From Diospyros lotus (lineage: Eukaryota > Streptophyta > Magnoliopsida > Ericales > Ebenaceae), in NCBI RefSeq assembly GCF_014633365.1, contig NC_068351.1, positions 22,018,866-22,082,865 on the forward strand: DNA of 64,000 bases. The letters are read 5' to 3'. Both the position numbers and the translations under genes were made by a program. Positions 37,001 through 49,179 of this stretch are shown piece after piece. The first letter of the stretch is position 1. Each line of letters starts with the position of its first letter. The notes beneath the pieces are model-generated. The model ran no database searches and was not told the origin of the DNA. It saw only the letters and a program-made list of their open reading frames with translations.

Positions 37001-39605
37001 ATGCTTGCGGAATCATTTGAAGATAATGACAGAACTTTGGTTGATAATGAGCAAATTATCGAAGATAATGAGTGTCCTGCATTAAACAACGAACTGCCAG
37101 AAGAAGATAGTGAGCTTATCCCTAAGGTTGGAATGAAGTTCAATGACGAGAAGAAAGTTTTTGAATTTTATAAAAGATATGCTTACCATGTGGGTTTTCT
37201 TGTTAAAAGAAGGAGTTCGAAGAATGGAGATGATGGTCTGGTAAGATATGTGGGATATGCATGTTGCCGAGAAGGCAAAAGAAATATTAAAGCTAGTACA
37301 TCCCTGAACCCTCAACCAACAATGCAGTTAGGATGTAAAGCTAGGATGACAGCATGTTCAGATGTTTTAGGGACATGGCGAATAAGCATGGTCCATCTTG
37401 AGCATAACCATAAAACAAGTCCAACCAAGTCTAGGTTGTATTGATGTAACAAGCAATTAAGCGAACATGTGAAGCGACAGCTTGAAGTGAATGATATAGC
37501 TGGAATTCCATTACACAAAAGTTTTAACTCAACTGTTGTTGAAGCTGGTAGATATGAGAACCTGACATTTGTGGAAAAGGATTGCAGGAATTACATTGAT
37601 CAGGTGAAGAGGTTAAGACTTGGGGAAGAAGATGTTGTTACTATTCAAGCTTACTTTTTGAAGATGTAAGCCTTTTGTCAGGGTTTTTACTTTAGTGTGG
37701 ATTTGGATGAAGAGTACCGATTGAAGAATGTCTTTTGGATTGATAATAGATGTAGACAAGCATTCAAGGAATTTGAAGATGTTGTCACATTTGACACTAC
37801 ATACCTGACAAATAGGTACGACATGCCCTTTGCTCTATTTGTTAGTGTAAATCACCACGGGCAGTCAACACTGCTTGGATGTGGTATAATTTCCAATGAA
37901 AACACCAAGACTTTCGTGTGGCTCTTTAGGACATGGCTTCAGTGTATGGAGGATCAAGCCCCTGCAGGAATAATCACTGATCAAGATAGGGCCATGCAAA
38001 ATGCTATTGAGATAGTCTTCCCTAACACAAAGCATATATGGTGTTTGTGGCATATACTAAAGAAGTTGCCTAAAAAAATTTGGAACCATGATTGCAAGGC
38101 ATATATTCTTTTAGTCGTACATGACGCGGTGTATGAATCACAAAGTCCTGAAGAATTCGAGCAAACCTGAAATTCAATGATTGAGCAATATGCACTGTAT
38201 AACAACGATTGGTTGTATAGACTTTATAAAGAAAGAGGTCGATGGGTCTCATGTTTCTTGAAAACAAGTTTTATGGCAGGGATGTCAACAACGCAACGAA
38301 GTGAAGGTATGAATGCATTCTTTAATGGATATGTACACTCAAAAACCTTGTTGAAAGAATTTGTTGAACTATATGAGCGGGCAATGAGGTGTAAGGTAGA
38401 AAAGGAGTTTCAGGCCAATGTTAGGTCATTTTCTCAGATGGTCCCATGTGCATTGAAGTATCCTATGGAGAAAAAAATTTCAAGAAGATTACACAATTGC
38501 AAAATTCAAAAAGTTTCAAGAAGAGTTCACTAGGAAGATGTATTGCGCGATTGTGTCTACTGAAAAGGGACCATTGGGTACAAGATACGAGGTACGAGAA
38601 GATATCATATTTGACAATAGAGTAAAGGAAAAAAAATATTCAATTATTTTGGAGAAAGATAAATGTGACATTGTTTGCAGCTGTCACATGTTTGAGTTTA
38701 AGGGAATAATTTGTAGACATGTTGTGACAATATTGATCCAAAATGGTGTCAGATCAATTCCTGAGAGGTATATCTTACGGCGATGGAGAAGAGATATTAG
38801 TAAATCCTACATGAGGGTTAAAATCAATTACAATGGTTGGATTAGTACACCTAGCCAATTAAGATACGATGAACTATGTAGTGAGTTTGCTAAGGTAGCC
38901 GACTTGGTAGCAAATGACGAAGAACGAACCCGGGTATCTAATGTGAAGCCAAGTTATGGTAGTAATATATATATTGAACAAAGTGTGCAAGAACAACTCC
39001 CTGATTGTAGAGATGGAATAACAGCTTTTAGCGGGCAAATAATGGATCCGAGATGCTCCTAGACAAAGGGAGCCCCTAGGAAGCTTCTCAAGAATGGTCC
39101 ATTGGAAACAAATACCAAGAAAATGAAGGTATGTCTTTTTATATTTTTTACTTACATCAAATTGATTATGTGCTCAAATTCCTACTTGTAATGATTGTTA
39201 CTTTCGTTTGATGTGTAGATGGGATCCTCGAAATCAAGCAAAGGCAAGGGCCCAAGGCAAAACATTGTTCAACATACTCAAACATTCAATCAAGCTTTTC
39301 CACAAGATATGCAATATCACGTGTTTCCACCAATAACCTACTCAAAACAAATGATGGTAAGTAGTAGGATAAGATTAAGCTATTAATATAACTTGGATTT
39401 TATAAAAAAAAATTATATGATAGGTTATATCTTATGCTTAAATGCATCTATTTGCATCTAATATCTTTCGTTTCAGGCTGTTCACTATAATACTTGGAAT
39501 GGTGTTCACAGAGTGCCTATGGTGCCTACATTTGGCACGGCGCCGCCATTTATGCCAATGTACATGCCCCATCAACAGCTCGATGACAACCCACCAGATT
39601 TTTGA
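37001..39605 (+). pseudogene. FAR1/FHY3-type MULE transposase, broken
   Basis: From ATG 37001 the frame encodes, in order: a FAR1 DNA-binding (WRKY-GCM1-like zinc) domain (VGMKFNDEKKVFEFYKRYA to LEHNHK), a linker, and the MULE transposase core (NVFWIDNRCRQAFKEF, then FDTTYLTNRYDMPF, ITDQDRAMQNAI and HIWCLWHILKK; acidic residues typical of the catalytic core are present). A SWIM zinc finger follows (CSCHMFEFKGIICRH). Introns at 39129-39218 and 39357-39476 keep GT-AG borders and phase, giving a three-exon gene ending at 39605. Breaks: in-frame stops at about 37441, 37667, 38168 and 39059, and a one-base gain in an A run near 38471-38477 that shifts the frame. By family it would bind the element ends and excise or insert it. 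It has decayed by point changes and cannot make full protein. Confidence 0.88.
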
Positions 39606-40235
39606 AATTGTAAGGCTTATACTAATGTACCTCAATTCTATAATTATACGTACGAACATATAATTAGATTTTATTTATTAGAAATTGTTTTTACCACTTA
39701 AAATAGATCTCATCTTAGATCCAATATCTCTATTTTTGGTATAGTATGGTGTTAGTTAAGCACAAGCAGCTAGGCTTACTCCATGAAGATTTTAAAATTT
39801 TATTCCTTTTTTTTTTGTAGGGCTCACTTGATAAAGATGGTTTGAAGTTTTCAATTGGTAACTAGTGTTGCTTGTTGTCTCAGACGAATGTTCTACTGAA
39901 CATGTTGTGGATTTTGGTATCGTTGGTAGCTTTCTTATATGGTGGTGATAAGAGTAGGATAACAAAAGGCTGTGATTTTAGCTTTATGAGTGATGGTGTA
40001 TTTCAGTGGATTTTCACATTCCTAGAATTCAGAGATGTTATTGCATATGAATATACTAAATTTCTACTTATGTATATTCATCTTTCTACTTATGAATATA
40101 CTGAATTTCTTTTGTTATTATTCCTTTTGTTTGGTGGATATTTTGCTTTTTTTGTTTCTTATGCTTTTTGGGGCTGGAAGGAAGGTGGTTTGAGCAATAT
40201 GCTGTTTGATGGATATTTTTCTTAAAGATACAGTG
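39606..40235. other. MULE internal DNA after the transposase
   Basis: Probable 3' flank of the transposase. An open stretch at 39872-40225 is hydrophobic and lacks conserved features, so it is not called as a gene. Confidence 0.4.
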
Positions 40236-40481
40236 GCCCTGTTTGTTGCAGTTTAATTAAAGAAATTATAGCTTATAGCTTCTTAGATTATAGCTTCTAA
40301 AACTTAGAATAAGTTGTGAACCTGTTTGCTGCAACTTCTTAGAAGTTGTAGTTAAGTAGTTGTGGTATTTGATACCATAAGCTGTAAAATAACTTATTTT
40401 TGTATAATTGTCCATAATACCCTTAGTAGTTATAGAATGATAATTTAAAAATTAATTAGTGTATATGTATAAGTTTCAAGT

Positions 40482-42069
40482 TGTTAGAACGGGAGATGCT
40501 ATGGCACACACCAAGAGGGGGGGTGAATTGGATATTTAAAAACTTAAATGATAAAACTTGAAAAACTTTTTAACCCAATTGAGGTTTTAGTGATTTAAAA
40601 TATAGAACATATGAAATGACAAATGTAAAGCAAGAAGAATAAAAGACACAAAGGATTTATAGTGGTTCGGCTTAAACCAAGCCTAATCCACTACCTTAGC
40701 TCCCACTAAGGATTTTAAACCAATTCACTAAAACCTCTTACTTACACAAGTAGGCCCTCTAGCTACACAAGCTAGGAAATACAACCTCCCAATTTAATGG
40801 GCCCTCTAGCTACACAAACTAGGAAATAGAAACAATACAAGTGAAAGAGATAAGCTAAGAGTTAACACTCTTAGTTACAAGTTCTCTCACAATGAAAAAC
40901 AAGGCTTAACAATAAATTTACAATGATAGAACAACAAAGCCTTGGAGAGAAAAAATAAAACAATGAAAGCCCAAACACTGTAAGCTCGAATAAAATTGTT
41001 TGCAATTGCTAGATCATCTCATTTCAGTCCATTAGCCACCTCTTGATCATCTATGACATGTATATATAAGTGTCCCACAAAGTTGAAGAGAAATATAGCC
41101 GTTTGGAGCCGTTGGGATTTGAAAAAATAGCCGTTGGAGCTTTCTGCTAAAAGAAATAGTCGACAGAAGAAATATATAGTTGACTATTTTTACAACTAAA
41201 GCAAGAAATAGTCGACAGACAAAACGAATAGTCGACTATTTTATAACACAAAATTTCAATAGTCGACAGACACATTCCAATAGTCGACAGATGCTGAGAT
41301 ATGAAGAAATTTTTGAAACTTATGAACAAAAATAGTCGACAGATCAGAAGGCATAGTCGACTATTTTTACTCGATAGTCGACAGATGCTAAAATAGTCGA
41401 CAGATGCTTAAATAGTCGACATAACATAAAAAATAGTCGACTATTTTGAAGCATAGTCGACAGAATGATCTTGATAGTCGACTATTCTTTAGAAAAACTT
41501 GAATTTTCAATACATCCTTATTCGATTCTTTAAAAACTCATTTTGATTATCTTTAAAGCAAGTTGAGATTATCAAAAGTATGATTTGAAACAAATTATTC
41601 TTAACAACTCAATCTTTCATCCATACTCAATATTTCTTCTATAAGTTTTCATATCTTGCTTCAAAACTTATATACTAAAAATTCATTTTCTCATTCATAT
41701 AATCCACATGGTAGAAATTGATTTTTATATAGTCATTTATCAAAACCATTCATTACCAAGAGATATTAGATATCAAAATACTAGGAGATAGTTTTCTAAA
41801 ATGAACACTTTCTAAAATAAACACACTTTCAAAAACATGTTCTAGTTGGTCTTTTGCCTTAGAATTATTTTGACCAACGATTTCAAGGAGATTCTTTTTA
41901 GATCTTAAAACTTGTTTATGCTAATCTCCAAATAATATAAAAGATCATAGATCATTTTAACAAAGCACTTTGAAATTGATTTTTGTTTCCAAACCATATG
42001 CTTTGATTGAGAAAAAAAATACATTTTAAATTTTTCATCATCAAAACTAAACACAAGAGTAAAATATCA
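40482..42069 (-). mobile_element. Ty1/copia solo LTR (1588 bp) with perfect duplication CAAGT
   Basis: The plus strand begins TGTTAGAACGGG and ends AAATATCA, with CAAGT immediately before (40477-40481) and after (42070-42074). Orientation is minus: near the left end the plus strand has ACCAAGAGGGGGGGTGAATTGG, whose reverse complement is the usual copia LTR end motif before the primer site. A TATA box is at 41070-41061 (minus), and the GTCGAC array lies upstream of it at 41157-41486. There is no internal coding region, so it is a solo LTR. Confidence 0.88.
41157..41486. repeat. Array of 13 GTCGAC-centred words in the copia solo LTR
   Basis: Two word types alternate irregularly. ATAGTCGACAG occurs about eight times, and the perfect palindrome AATAGTCGACTATT (or close variants) about four times. 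GTCGAC centres lie near 41159, 41211, 41231, 41262, 41283, 41335, 41356, 41377, 41396, 41415, 41436, 41456 and 41477, and a variant GTTGAC lies near 41177. Spacing is about 20-50 bases. The spacers are not conserved as in CRISPR, and this is plant DNA. Confidence 0.85.
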
Positions 42070-42423
42070 CAAGTGTTATAAAAAAATTAATTAAAGTATA
42101 GAGAGAGAGGAAGATGACGAGAGAGAGGAAGAGATTTGAAAATGGAGATGGCGGTGGAGAAGAAAAACCTATGATTGCGTAGACAAGAGGGTAATTCTTT
42201 GCTAAAAATAAGGGCAAAATTGTCATAAAAATGTAATTATTTAAGCAGAAATTGTAAAAGCTGGGGTACCCCAGCTTTGAAAAAGCCAGCTTCTACCCCT
42301 TCTAAAAGCTAGTAGAAGCTATAAGTTAGAATTCTATAAGATAAAACAAACACTACATCCCAACTTTTTTGAAGCTAAAAGCTAGAAGTTGCAGCTTTTA
42401 AGCTGCAACAAACAGGGCCAGTG

Positions 42424-43903
42424 TATGTTCTAGAATATGTTATAGATATACTCCCTTCAACTTAAGCATTATAAATGGTATCTCTCGTTGTGCTTATAAG
42501 TTTGAGCAAGTTCGTATTGTTGATGAAATATTGAGTTCACATGCATTTATAAGCTTAAGATTAAAGTATTTTTAAGGTAATAAAGTTTGATGTTAAGAAT
42601 TGTTTCTTTATTTTGGTTTGTGGGCATGGTTTATTTTTCACATTAGCATGCCTTAGGTTGATCAATAAAATTGAAACTTTTATCTTTCTATAATAGAAGT
42701 CTTTCTTACCAATCCAAAAAAGATGATGTTTTTGTATTCTGTAATAAAATTCTATCTTATTGAGACAAAATAAAAAAAAAAAATTGTAATAGTTTTATGC
42801 ACCTGCTGAAAGCAAGAAGCACAAACATCAAATCTTATATATCAGGGTCTTATTATTGGTGCAATACTAAAGGCATCGACCTCAGACAAGAATTCAAGCT
42901 CAAGCACAAAAATAATTGAAAAACAACATAAAAAACCTAACACCCACTTTAATTCTCATAGCAACCAGTCAACCACACTATGGGACAAGCAAGCCAGCTT
43001 CAAGTACCGACTTCCATTTTATGGAGACATTGGTGCTGTTAACAAGAAAAGTACTTTCCATAACATGACACTAACAAAGTATTTTTCACATTAGCAGTGG
43101 CTCTTACCAGCAACATGTAGCCGCAACTACTCTAATAAGCAATAGACAAGGCAATATAATAAATACAGGTGCTTCATAAGCAAATATTGGCCACAAACAC
43201 ATCAACAACTGCCTATTTTTTTGTTCACATTCCTTTGTACACGTTGAGTCTTCAAATATTTTTAAATCCTCAAACTTTGCATCCAAAGCATATTCCACTT
43301 GAAAATATGCATAATTGCTAAAACATAATTCAAGACAGCCACTACGATCCATTGAAACCATCTACAATCATCATCATGTCCACCAAAATCATCCAACAAT
43401 CAATTCCATGTTAATTAAAAGGTTTTTCATTTATAAGATAACTTACCTTCCAAAATCAACAACGTCATAATTTCCTTTTAGGATTAGATTTAGTCCATAA
43501 TGTATAACACCAAATAGGTACACCATACTCACACATTATTCCTTGACGAGAGATAGAAGAGTTGATTGAAACTTCACCCATTTCCAAATTAGAAGTCATC
43601 TTAATTAAAACGATCAAATTTGAAAATATGATTTTCTAAAATGATTGTACTTGAAATGTTTTAACATTGTCAATATCCTCTCACTTATATGCAAGTAAAA
43701 TATGTAAAAAATATGATTAAACATTACATGAGACTGAAAAAAGTATGTTTAAAAATAGAAAATAAATATGTCAATAAAACATAGTAATAATCCTATTAAT
43801 CCACTTGTTATGAACCATATTAATCCCTCCATTAATTCCAACAATATATCCAGACAATTTTGATTCTTAATTTCATTATAATCTCATCCTATCTCACGTA
43901 TCA
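42424..43903. other. MULE internal DNA, non-coding
   Basis: AT-rich sequence between the small transposon and the right inverted repeat. No coding frame or repeat was recognised. Confidence 0.5.
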
Positions 43904-46816
43904 TTGTTCATTCTCTATAATATCAATTTTGTTTTTATTTTTTAATATTTATTATTATCATTAGCTGTGAATCTTTTTTAAAATAGTTTTTTAAAAATTT
44001 TGATGCACTAAATATAAATCATTGAGTGTGAATATTTAGAATTATTTTAAAAAAATTCATTATGACATAAACCATAAATCTTCAAGTTCTTTGTAATTTC
44101 CAATAGCCTTAGAAATACACAAAGCAACCTATCAAAAAAATGAAAAGAAAATTGATTGTATGTAGAATAAATAATGCAACATGAGATCTAAAAAAATAAA
44201 AATAAAATTAATGTTATAGTTAGAGACCATAGCAAAACAAAGAAATAACCCAGTGACTACAAACCAACAAAGATTTGGACGATATAACTAACAAAGCTTC
44301 GCATTCAACAAACAATGAACAGATCTAAACAAATACAGAGTGAATACGTATTTGGATGATGTAAAGCCACGTACTAGTGGAGATCAGGAACTATGACGCC
44401 CCGTCCCCACTATCGGGTGTCACTGTAACCCAATGTTACGTTAGTAGGTCCCATTCTAGAGGCCAACTATGCCCTAACAACAAGGGGATAAATAAAGTGG
44501 GCACCTTGGGTGGGGTCTAGGCTTCACCGCCTCCGGCTATCGAGAACTTGAGGTCTAAGACTTATTTACAGCGGAAGGACACTCGAGTCTTGAATTTGAC
44601 CTATGCCTTATGACCAAATTAATAACTGCAATTAGGGTATATCACAACTTACTCACACAAAGTACTAATTAAAAGTAACCAGTCCAACTGCGAAATACAA
44701 TCAATGCTCAACACAACCACAAAATAATTACATGATAGACATGAGTTACTAGGTTGCATTCCTGTCATGGGTTGCCATTCTTATCATTCAGTTGGTCTTC
44801 AACATGCACTGCCTTCCCTTTACCGGACCCCGAACTATCTATGCGGTTAGTAGAAATGGAAGAGGTGAGTCTTAGGATTCAGTAAAGGTAATATGCAATG
44901 CAGTAAATTATTAAGCATGACATCATAGATAAATATGAAGTGCAACATGCATGCAAGCCCGTCCACCGCACCTATCTCAGGCTCTAGGTGGCCCCTAGTG
45001 GTTTCTTCCAAAACCCTATCTCAAGACTTTCACGGTTAGAAATCCACAGCCTCATGCCTAGGCACTCCCTCAACATTTTATGCAAGCCATGATGAAAGTA
45101 ATTTGCACAGAGAGCATATTAAACTCTTACCTCGAGATATGTGCTGCCTAATAGTTTGTACCATTGACGCACTCAAAATCCCTATATGTATAACAAAATT
45201 AATTAAATAAATCCATGACAACCATTCTACTGAAATCCTCCCATAAATACCATTAAATTATTTTACTAGGTTAATTTACTAACTAACGAGCTTATCAAGT
45301 TAATTAGTTTAACTATAAATTAGTTTTGAAATTAATATACCTCACTGCTGAAAATTCATTTTCAAGCTCTCAGCCATCTCTCCTGCTTCCCTTACTTCAT
45401 GCCTTCCATTTAACTCCCATGGCCACCTATTTATAGCCTCAACTACCTCTTGTTTCCACATCCAAATCCATGGTTTCATCCATTGGTTTACCCTCACAAG
45501 ACACGAGGCTAATTATGCCTCTGCAAAACATCATCATTTTATTCTTTTAATTTCCTAGGCATCATTTGGTAGTCCATCATTCATTTTCTCCTCGAGTTCC
45601 AAGAGTATTTGCAACTCCACACATATATGAATATTATATTTTAATCATAACTATCACTTGGCCGCCACTCTATATATACATATAATAATTACATTATCTA
45701 CATATTATAATTGCATCTTTCTTGGTCACCATTCCATATATACATTTATAATTCCATCATCATGCCCAAGCCTTGGCTTTCACGCCCACCTCACATACAC
45801 TTCACACACATAAATACATATATTATATGTTGGAACTTGACCTTCACTCATTTACTAATATATATATAATTTGCATATATAATTTATTAAAATCATTTTA
45901 AATTCTTCAATTAAATTATTAATCCCACTTTATGCATTGCATAATTGTAATTATATCCTCAAATTAATAATCATTGAGATATTTAAAACCTAAAATTATT
46001 AACTCCAAATTACTCGACAAGGTTGATTTCGCTCATGCGCCTATACGGGACTTTTATTCCACCCGAAAATACTTCAAGGTTGCCTCACTGAGAAAATCGA
46101 ACCACCCCTAGGGTCCCCTCAGCTTCCCGGAAGCCCCCCTACGATCATTCGGTACCAACATCCATTCGAGCTTATACACAAATTATTTATTTTTGGTTTG
46201 ATTGTTTCCAGCATCATTAGGCTCATCTCGAGATGCTCACCAATCTCATACCCTCTTCCCTGGACATCCAAGTCCCAAGGCATTTCCTACCGTCGATTCA
46301 ACGATTTATTAATTTTCTCAAAATTGCACATAACTCAATAAATCATCTTAAAATCCATAAACTAATTATTTCTAAAATCAGGGATATTACAGGAATCGTA
46401 GTCACCTGCTGCTGCTCTAAGAGATCGATGAAGTGGGTTTCCAATTTCGGAGGTGGGAGAGTGATACAAAGAGTGAGAGTAGTGAGGATTTAGGTGATGA
46501 CCGAAAGTGGGTTTCTGATCAAAGAGGTGGGAGAGTGATACAAAGAGAGAGAAGTGGGTTTTTGTCTGGGAGGTGAGAGAGAGAAAGTGAGAGTGAGAAG
46601 TGGGTTAGAAAAAGTGAGAGTGAGAGGGAAAGTGAAAGTCAATCAGCGTCCTGGTGGAAGGAGAGTGAGAGGGTGGCGAGAGTCTGGGAGTGAGGGAGAG
46701 TTAGTAGGCGGCAATCTGAAAATTTAAATTCCCGCGATAAATTACTATTGAACATATCACGATTTATTGGAGTTGTCCAACTTTCGGTCCAAGTTTCTAT
46801 TTGTCTAGCATAATCC
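43904..46816 (-). repeat. Right terminal inverted repeat of the MULE (split by an LTR)
   Basis: The two parts 43904-44391 and 46392-46816 together are the reverse complement of the left repeat. The outer part has extra copies of a GTGGGTTT...GAGAGTGATACAAAGAG unit (about 46435-46570), so it is slightly longer than the left arm. The LTR at 44392-46391 interrupts it at GGAAC/GGAAT. Confidence 0.88.
44392..46391 (-). mobile_element. Solo LTR (2000 bp) inserted in the right MULE repeat
   Basis: The plus strand begins TATGACGCCCCG and ends GGGATATTACA, flanked by GGAAC (44387-44391) and GGAAT (46392-46396), a one-base-diverged 5-bp duplication. The undisturbed left MULE repeat shows a GGTTCCTGATC junction, confirming the insertion point. 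It shares family landmarks: CAGCGGAAGG, a stem-loop at 44866-44881, a GGGTCCCCTCAGCTTCC segment and the ATATTACA end. Minus orientation. No internal region. Confidence 0.85.
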
Positions 46817-46825
46817 ATCAGGGCG

Positions 46826-47307
46826 ACATTCCATCCTAACACAAGTATCAATATACCAATAATATCATGTCAATAAAATATCACGAATAACGATGCAATG
46901 ATACATGCATAGGTATGACAAAATGCTTATATAAGTTGGCCAATTTCATAGACAATTCTTATCATATATAAGCTTTTGGGAAAAAACCACTCACTTCTTT
47001 CACAAAGTTCCGAACACCTTAAAAAATGTGCACTATCTCAGTTTTTTTAGCCAAACCTCAAAATTCGCACAAATAACTTCACCTTAAGCCCAAAACACCA
47101 TATCCATTATATTTATTCAAATAATCATTAAAACCCACTTTTCCATAATTTTCTTGCATATTTCACTATTTTCTTTCTATTTTTCTTCTCTACTATTCCA
47201 AAATAAATATCTACTCAATTGATTTTCCTAAATATTTTTTCACCAAAAATTCTAAAATATTTTTCTAAGAAATTTAAAAAAAAATTGAAAATTACTTGAG
47301 TCCCACG
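46826..47307 (-). mobile_element. Retroelement sequence to the right of the MULE
   Basis: This stretch continues whatever the MULE landed in. It has LTR-like character (GCAATGATACATGCATAGG, later an ACTTGAGTCCCACG end) and abuts the next LTR at 47308. It is most simply the remainder of the LTR begun at 32915. Assignment is inference. Confidence 0.35.
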
Positions 47308-49179
47308 TGTTACAATCCGCTCCCACTTACGGGCGCCACCAGTGAATAATCGGCTGGATTACTCACACGACAAACCAATAACTGAAGGGTTAAACTATGT
47401 TTTAACAAGAAACGCCCTAGGTGGGCACTAGGCTTCGTCATTTCCTTCGTTCCACTTGAGGAATCAGTCCTAAAACATAAAAAGAAGCACAACAGAATGA
47501 GACCCGAAACTTGAGTGAAGCTTCACCTTTTTTCAGCTCGCCTCACAACAAGCCAAATATGACCCTTGCACAAAACTACCACATCAAACATCCACTGAGT
47601 ATTGGAGAGTTATGGGAACATACCTCTTCAATCCTTACCTGATCCGAAACTCAACTTCACCAACTAAAATCATATGCATCAAGCAATCTCACAATCATCT
47701 ATCACACTATGATGATTACAACAACTAGATACAAACCAACGCCCAACAACATATACATTCAATCACGAGAATAAATATACAGGCAACACTCACGAATACA
47801 TGTACGAATATATATATATAACATATAACTCAGACAACACCGCTAATCACCACATCATCCCCCCTGTCACTATCCCTGCTTACATCTGAGCTCGCAACAT
47901 CTACAACATGAGGTAAAACCTCATGAGTCATAAAGACTCAGTAAGGGTGCAATGCATAAGCAAATGAAGCATGAGAGAGCATGTAATGCAAAAATGCAAT
48001 ACAAAATAGGTAGTCTTCCATGTTCTCGTAACCTCCATAAGTTAAAGCATCAACTAACCCTTCCCACAAATGTTTACCACTACATGCAACTTACAAAGAA
48101 ACACTTACAGATGCAAGCAAGACCACCACCACGTGGGGTCATCCCTTACCTGGCTTGAAGATTCATTTCTGCCTCGGCACGGACTCCAACCTGAGCCTCG
48201 AACTCTACTAGGACCACCGCCTCCCTGGTCGACCCTAGATGCAACCATACAAAACCCAACTCTATTAACATCAGACATTAAACCAATGCCCTCAACTTTG
48301 CCTTACACCGCAAAACCATCCATCAACAAATTTCTAAACAACCCCAACCTAGGGTTAAATCCAACCAACACTTCACAATTTAGACTATTCCACATAATGC
48401 TATTAACTCGAAAAGAATTAAATAAATTTACCTCAGTCATTCTAAAGGAGAAATTCGGCCAACCGTTTACACTAGCGTTGCCTCTTTGGCTGCCATCTCG
48501 AGTCCAAATCTCTATTTTTGAGCTTCTGATATGCTCCACGAGTCTCGAAATAATTTTCAGAACTTTTACCCAATTTTTTGGAATTTTTCAGAAATTTTCT
48601 CCATTTTCCTTATTTTCTATATTTCTTTTTCTTTTATTCTTCTTCTTCCTCATTTCTCTCGCACGTGCTTTCTCTTTCTTCTCCAACTTCTTCTTCCTCC
48701 ATTCTCTCCCTCGTGCGGCCCCTACGCACCAGCACCTCAGGCCACCCGCCGCCGCTAGCAGCACCGCCTTCGTCGGCCACCACCTACTACCTCGAGTTCG
48801 CCGTTGATCATAACCACCACCGCAACCACCTCCGATTTCCTGCGCACACAGCAACATCGCTACTGCTCGACCTCCTCTTCCAACTGCCGATGCCCTTGGC
48901 CGCCTCACAGCAAGCCACCACCAACCACCTCTCTTGTTGTCGCAGCTCTGGCCAGCTTCGTCGTGCACCTCCACGCGAGCCACTGTAGCCTGCTGCTCTG
49001 CTCTGTGTCGGTCATGGCCATTGGTCGCTTCAACCACCGCCGTTGATGCTGGCTGACCACCACTGGCTACCTCCGCTGGCTTCTCTCTCTCTAGCTCATT
49101 ACTCTCTCGGCCATGCTCTCTCCCCATTGCTCTACCTCTCAGATTCAAAAAGGAGGATTCCTCCCCACTTTTGCGCACA

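Larger units (their letters stand above)
40236..42418. mobile_element. Non-autonomous inverted-repeat DNA transposon carrying a solo LTR
   Basis: The ends are GCCCTGTTTGTTGCAG on the left and its reverse complement CTGCAACAAACAGGGC on the right, extending inward to a related AAGCTATAAGTT/AACTTATAGCTT type of sequence. CAGTG flanks both sides (40231-40235 and 42419-42423). Because GGCC and CAGTG overlap the repeat, the true ends could be one base outward, and an 8-bp duplication typical of hAT elements is not evident. Without the LTR inside (40482-42069) the element is about 590 bp and non-coding. The family resembles plant hAT-type MITEs with a GGCCCTGTTTG terminus, but the superfamily is not certain. 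Confidence 0.7.
35473..46816 (+). mobile_element. Complete Mutator-like element (MULE) with 9-bp target duplication
   Basis: The left end GGACTATGCTAGACAGAC (35473) and the right end read on the minus strand, GGATTATGCTAGACAAAT (46816), are matching termini. The 9-base ATCAGGGCG occurs immediately outside both (35464-35472 and 46817-46825), the diagnostic duplication length for Mutator elements. Inside, long inverted repeats flank a FAR1/FHY3-type transposase gene (37001-39605), as in Jittery/FAR1-related MULEs. Two later insertions are present: a small inverted-repeat element with a copia solo LTR (40236-42418), and a 2.0-kb LTR (44392-46391) in the right repeat. Removing both leaves an element of about 7.2 kb. 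The transposase is dead, so it could move only with help. Confidence 0.9.

Noticed and set aside
39872..40225. 117-codon open frame after the transposase
   Set aside because: Repetitive hydrophobic composition with repeated YEYTKFLL-like phrases from an AT-rich local repeat; no start context or domain.
41157..41486. CRISPR-like regular array
   Set aside because: The words are only about 11-14 bases, spacing is irregular, and it lies in a plant retrotransposon LTR; it is a word expansion, not CRISPR.
48588..49178. 196-codon open frame on the minus strand
   Set aside because: It lies in the GC/TC-rich leader of a gypsy LTR. The composition is low-complexity (Gly, Arg, Lys, Glu runs), the opposite strand is also open in several frames, and no domain is recognisable.
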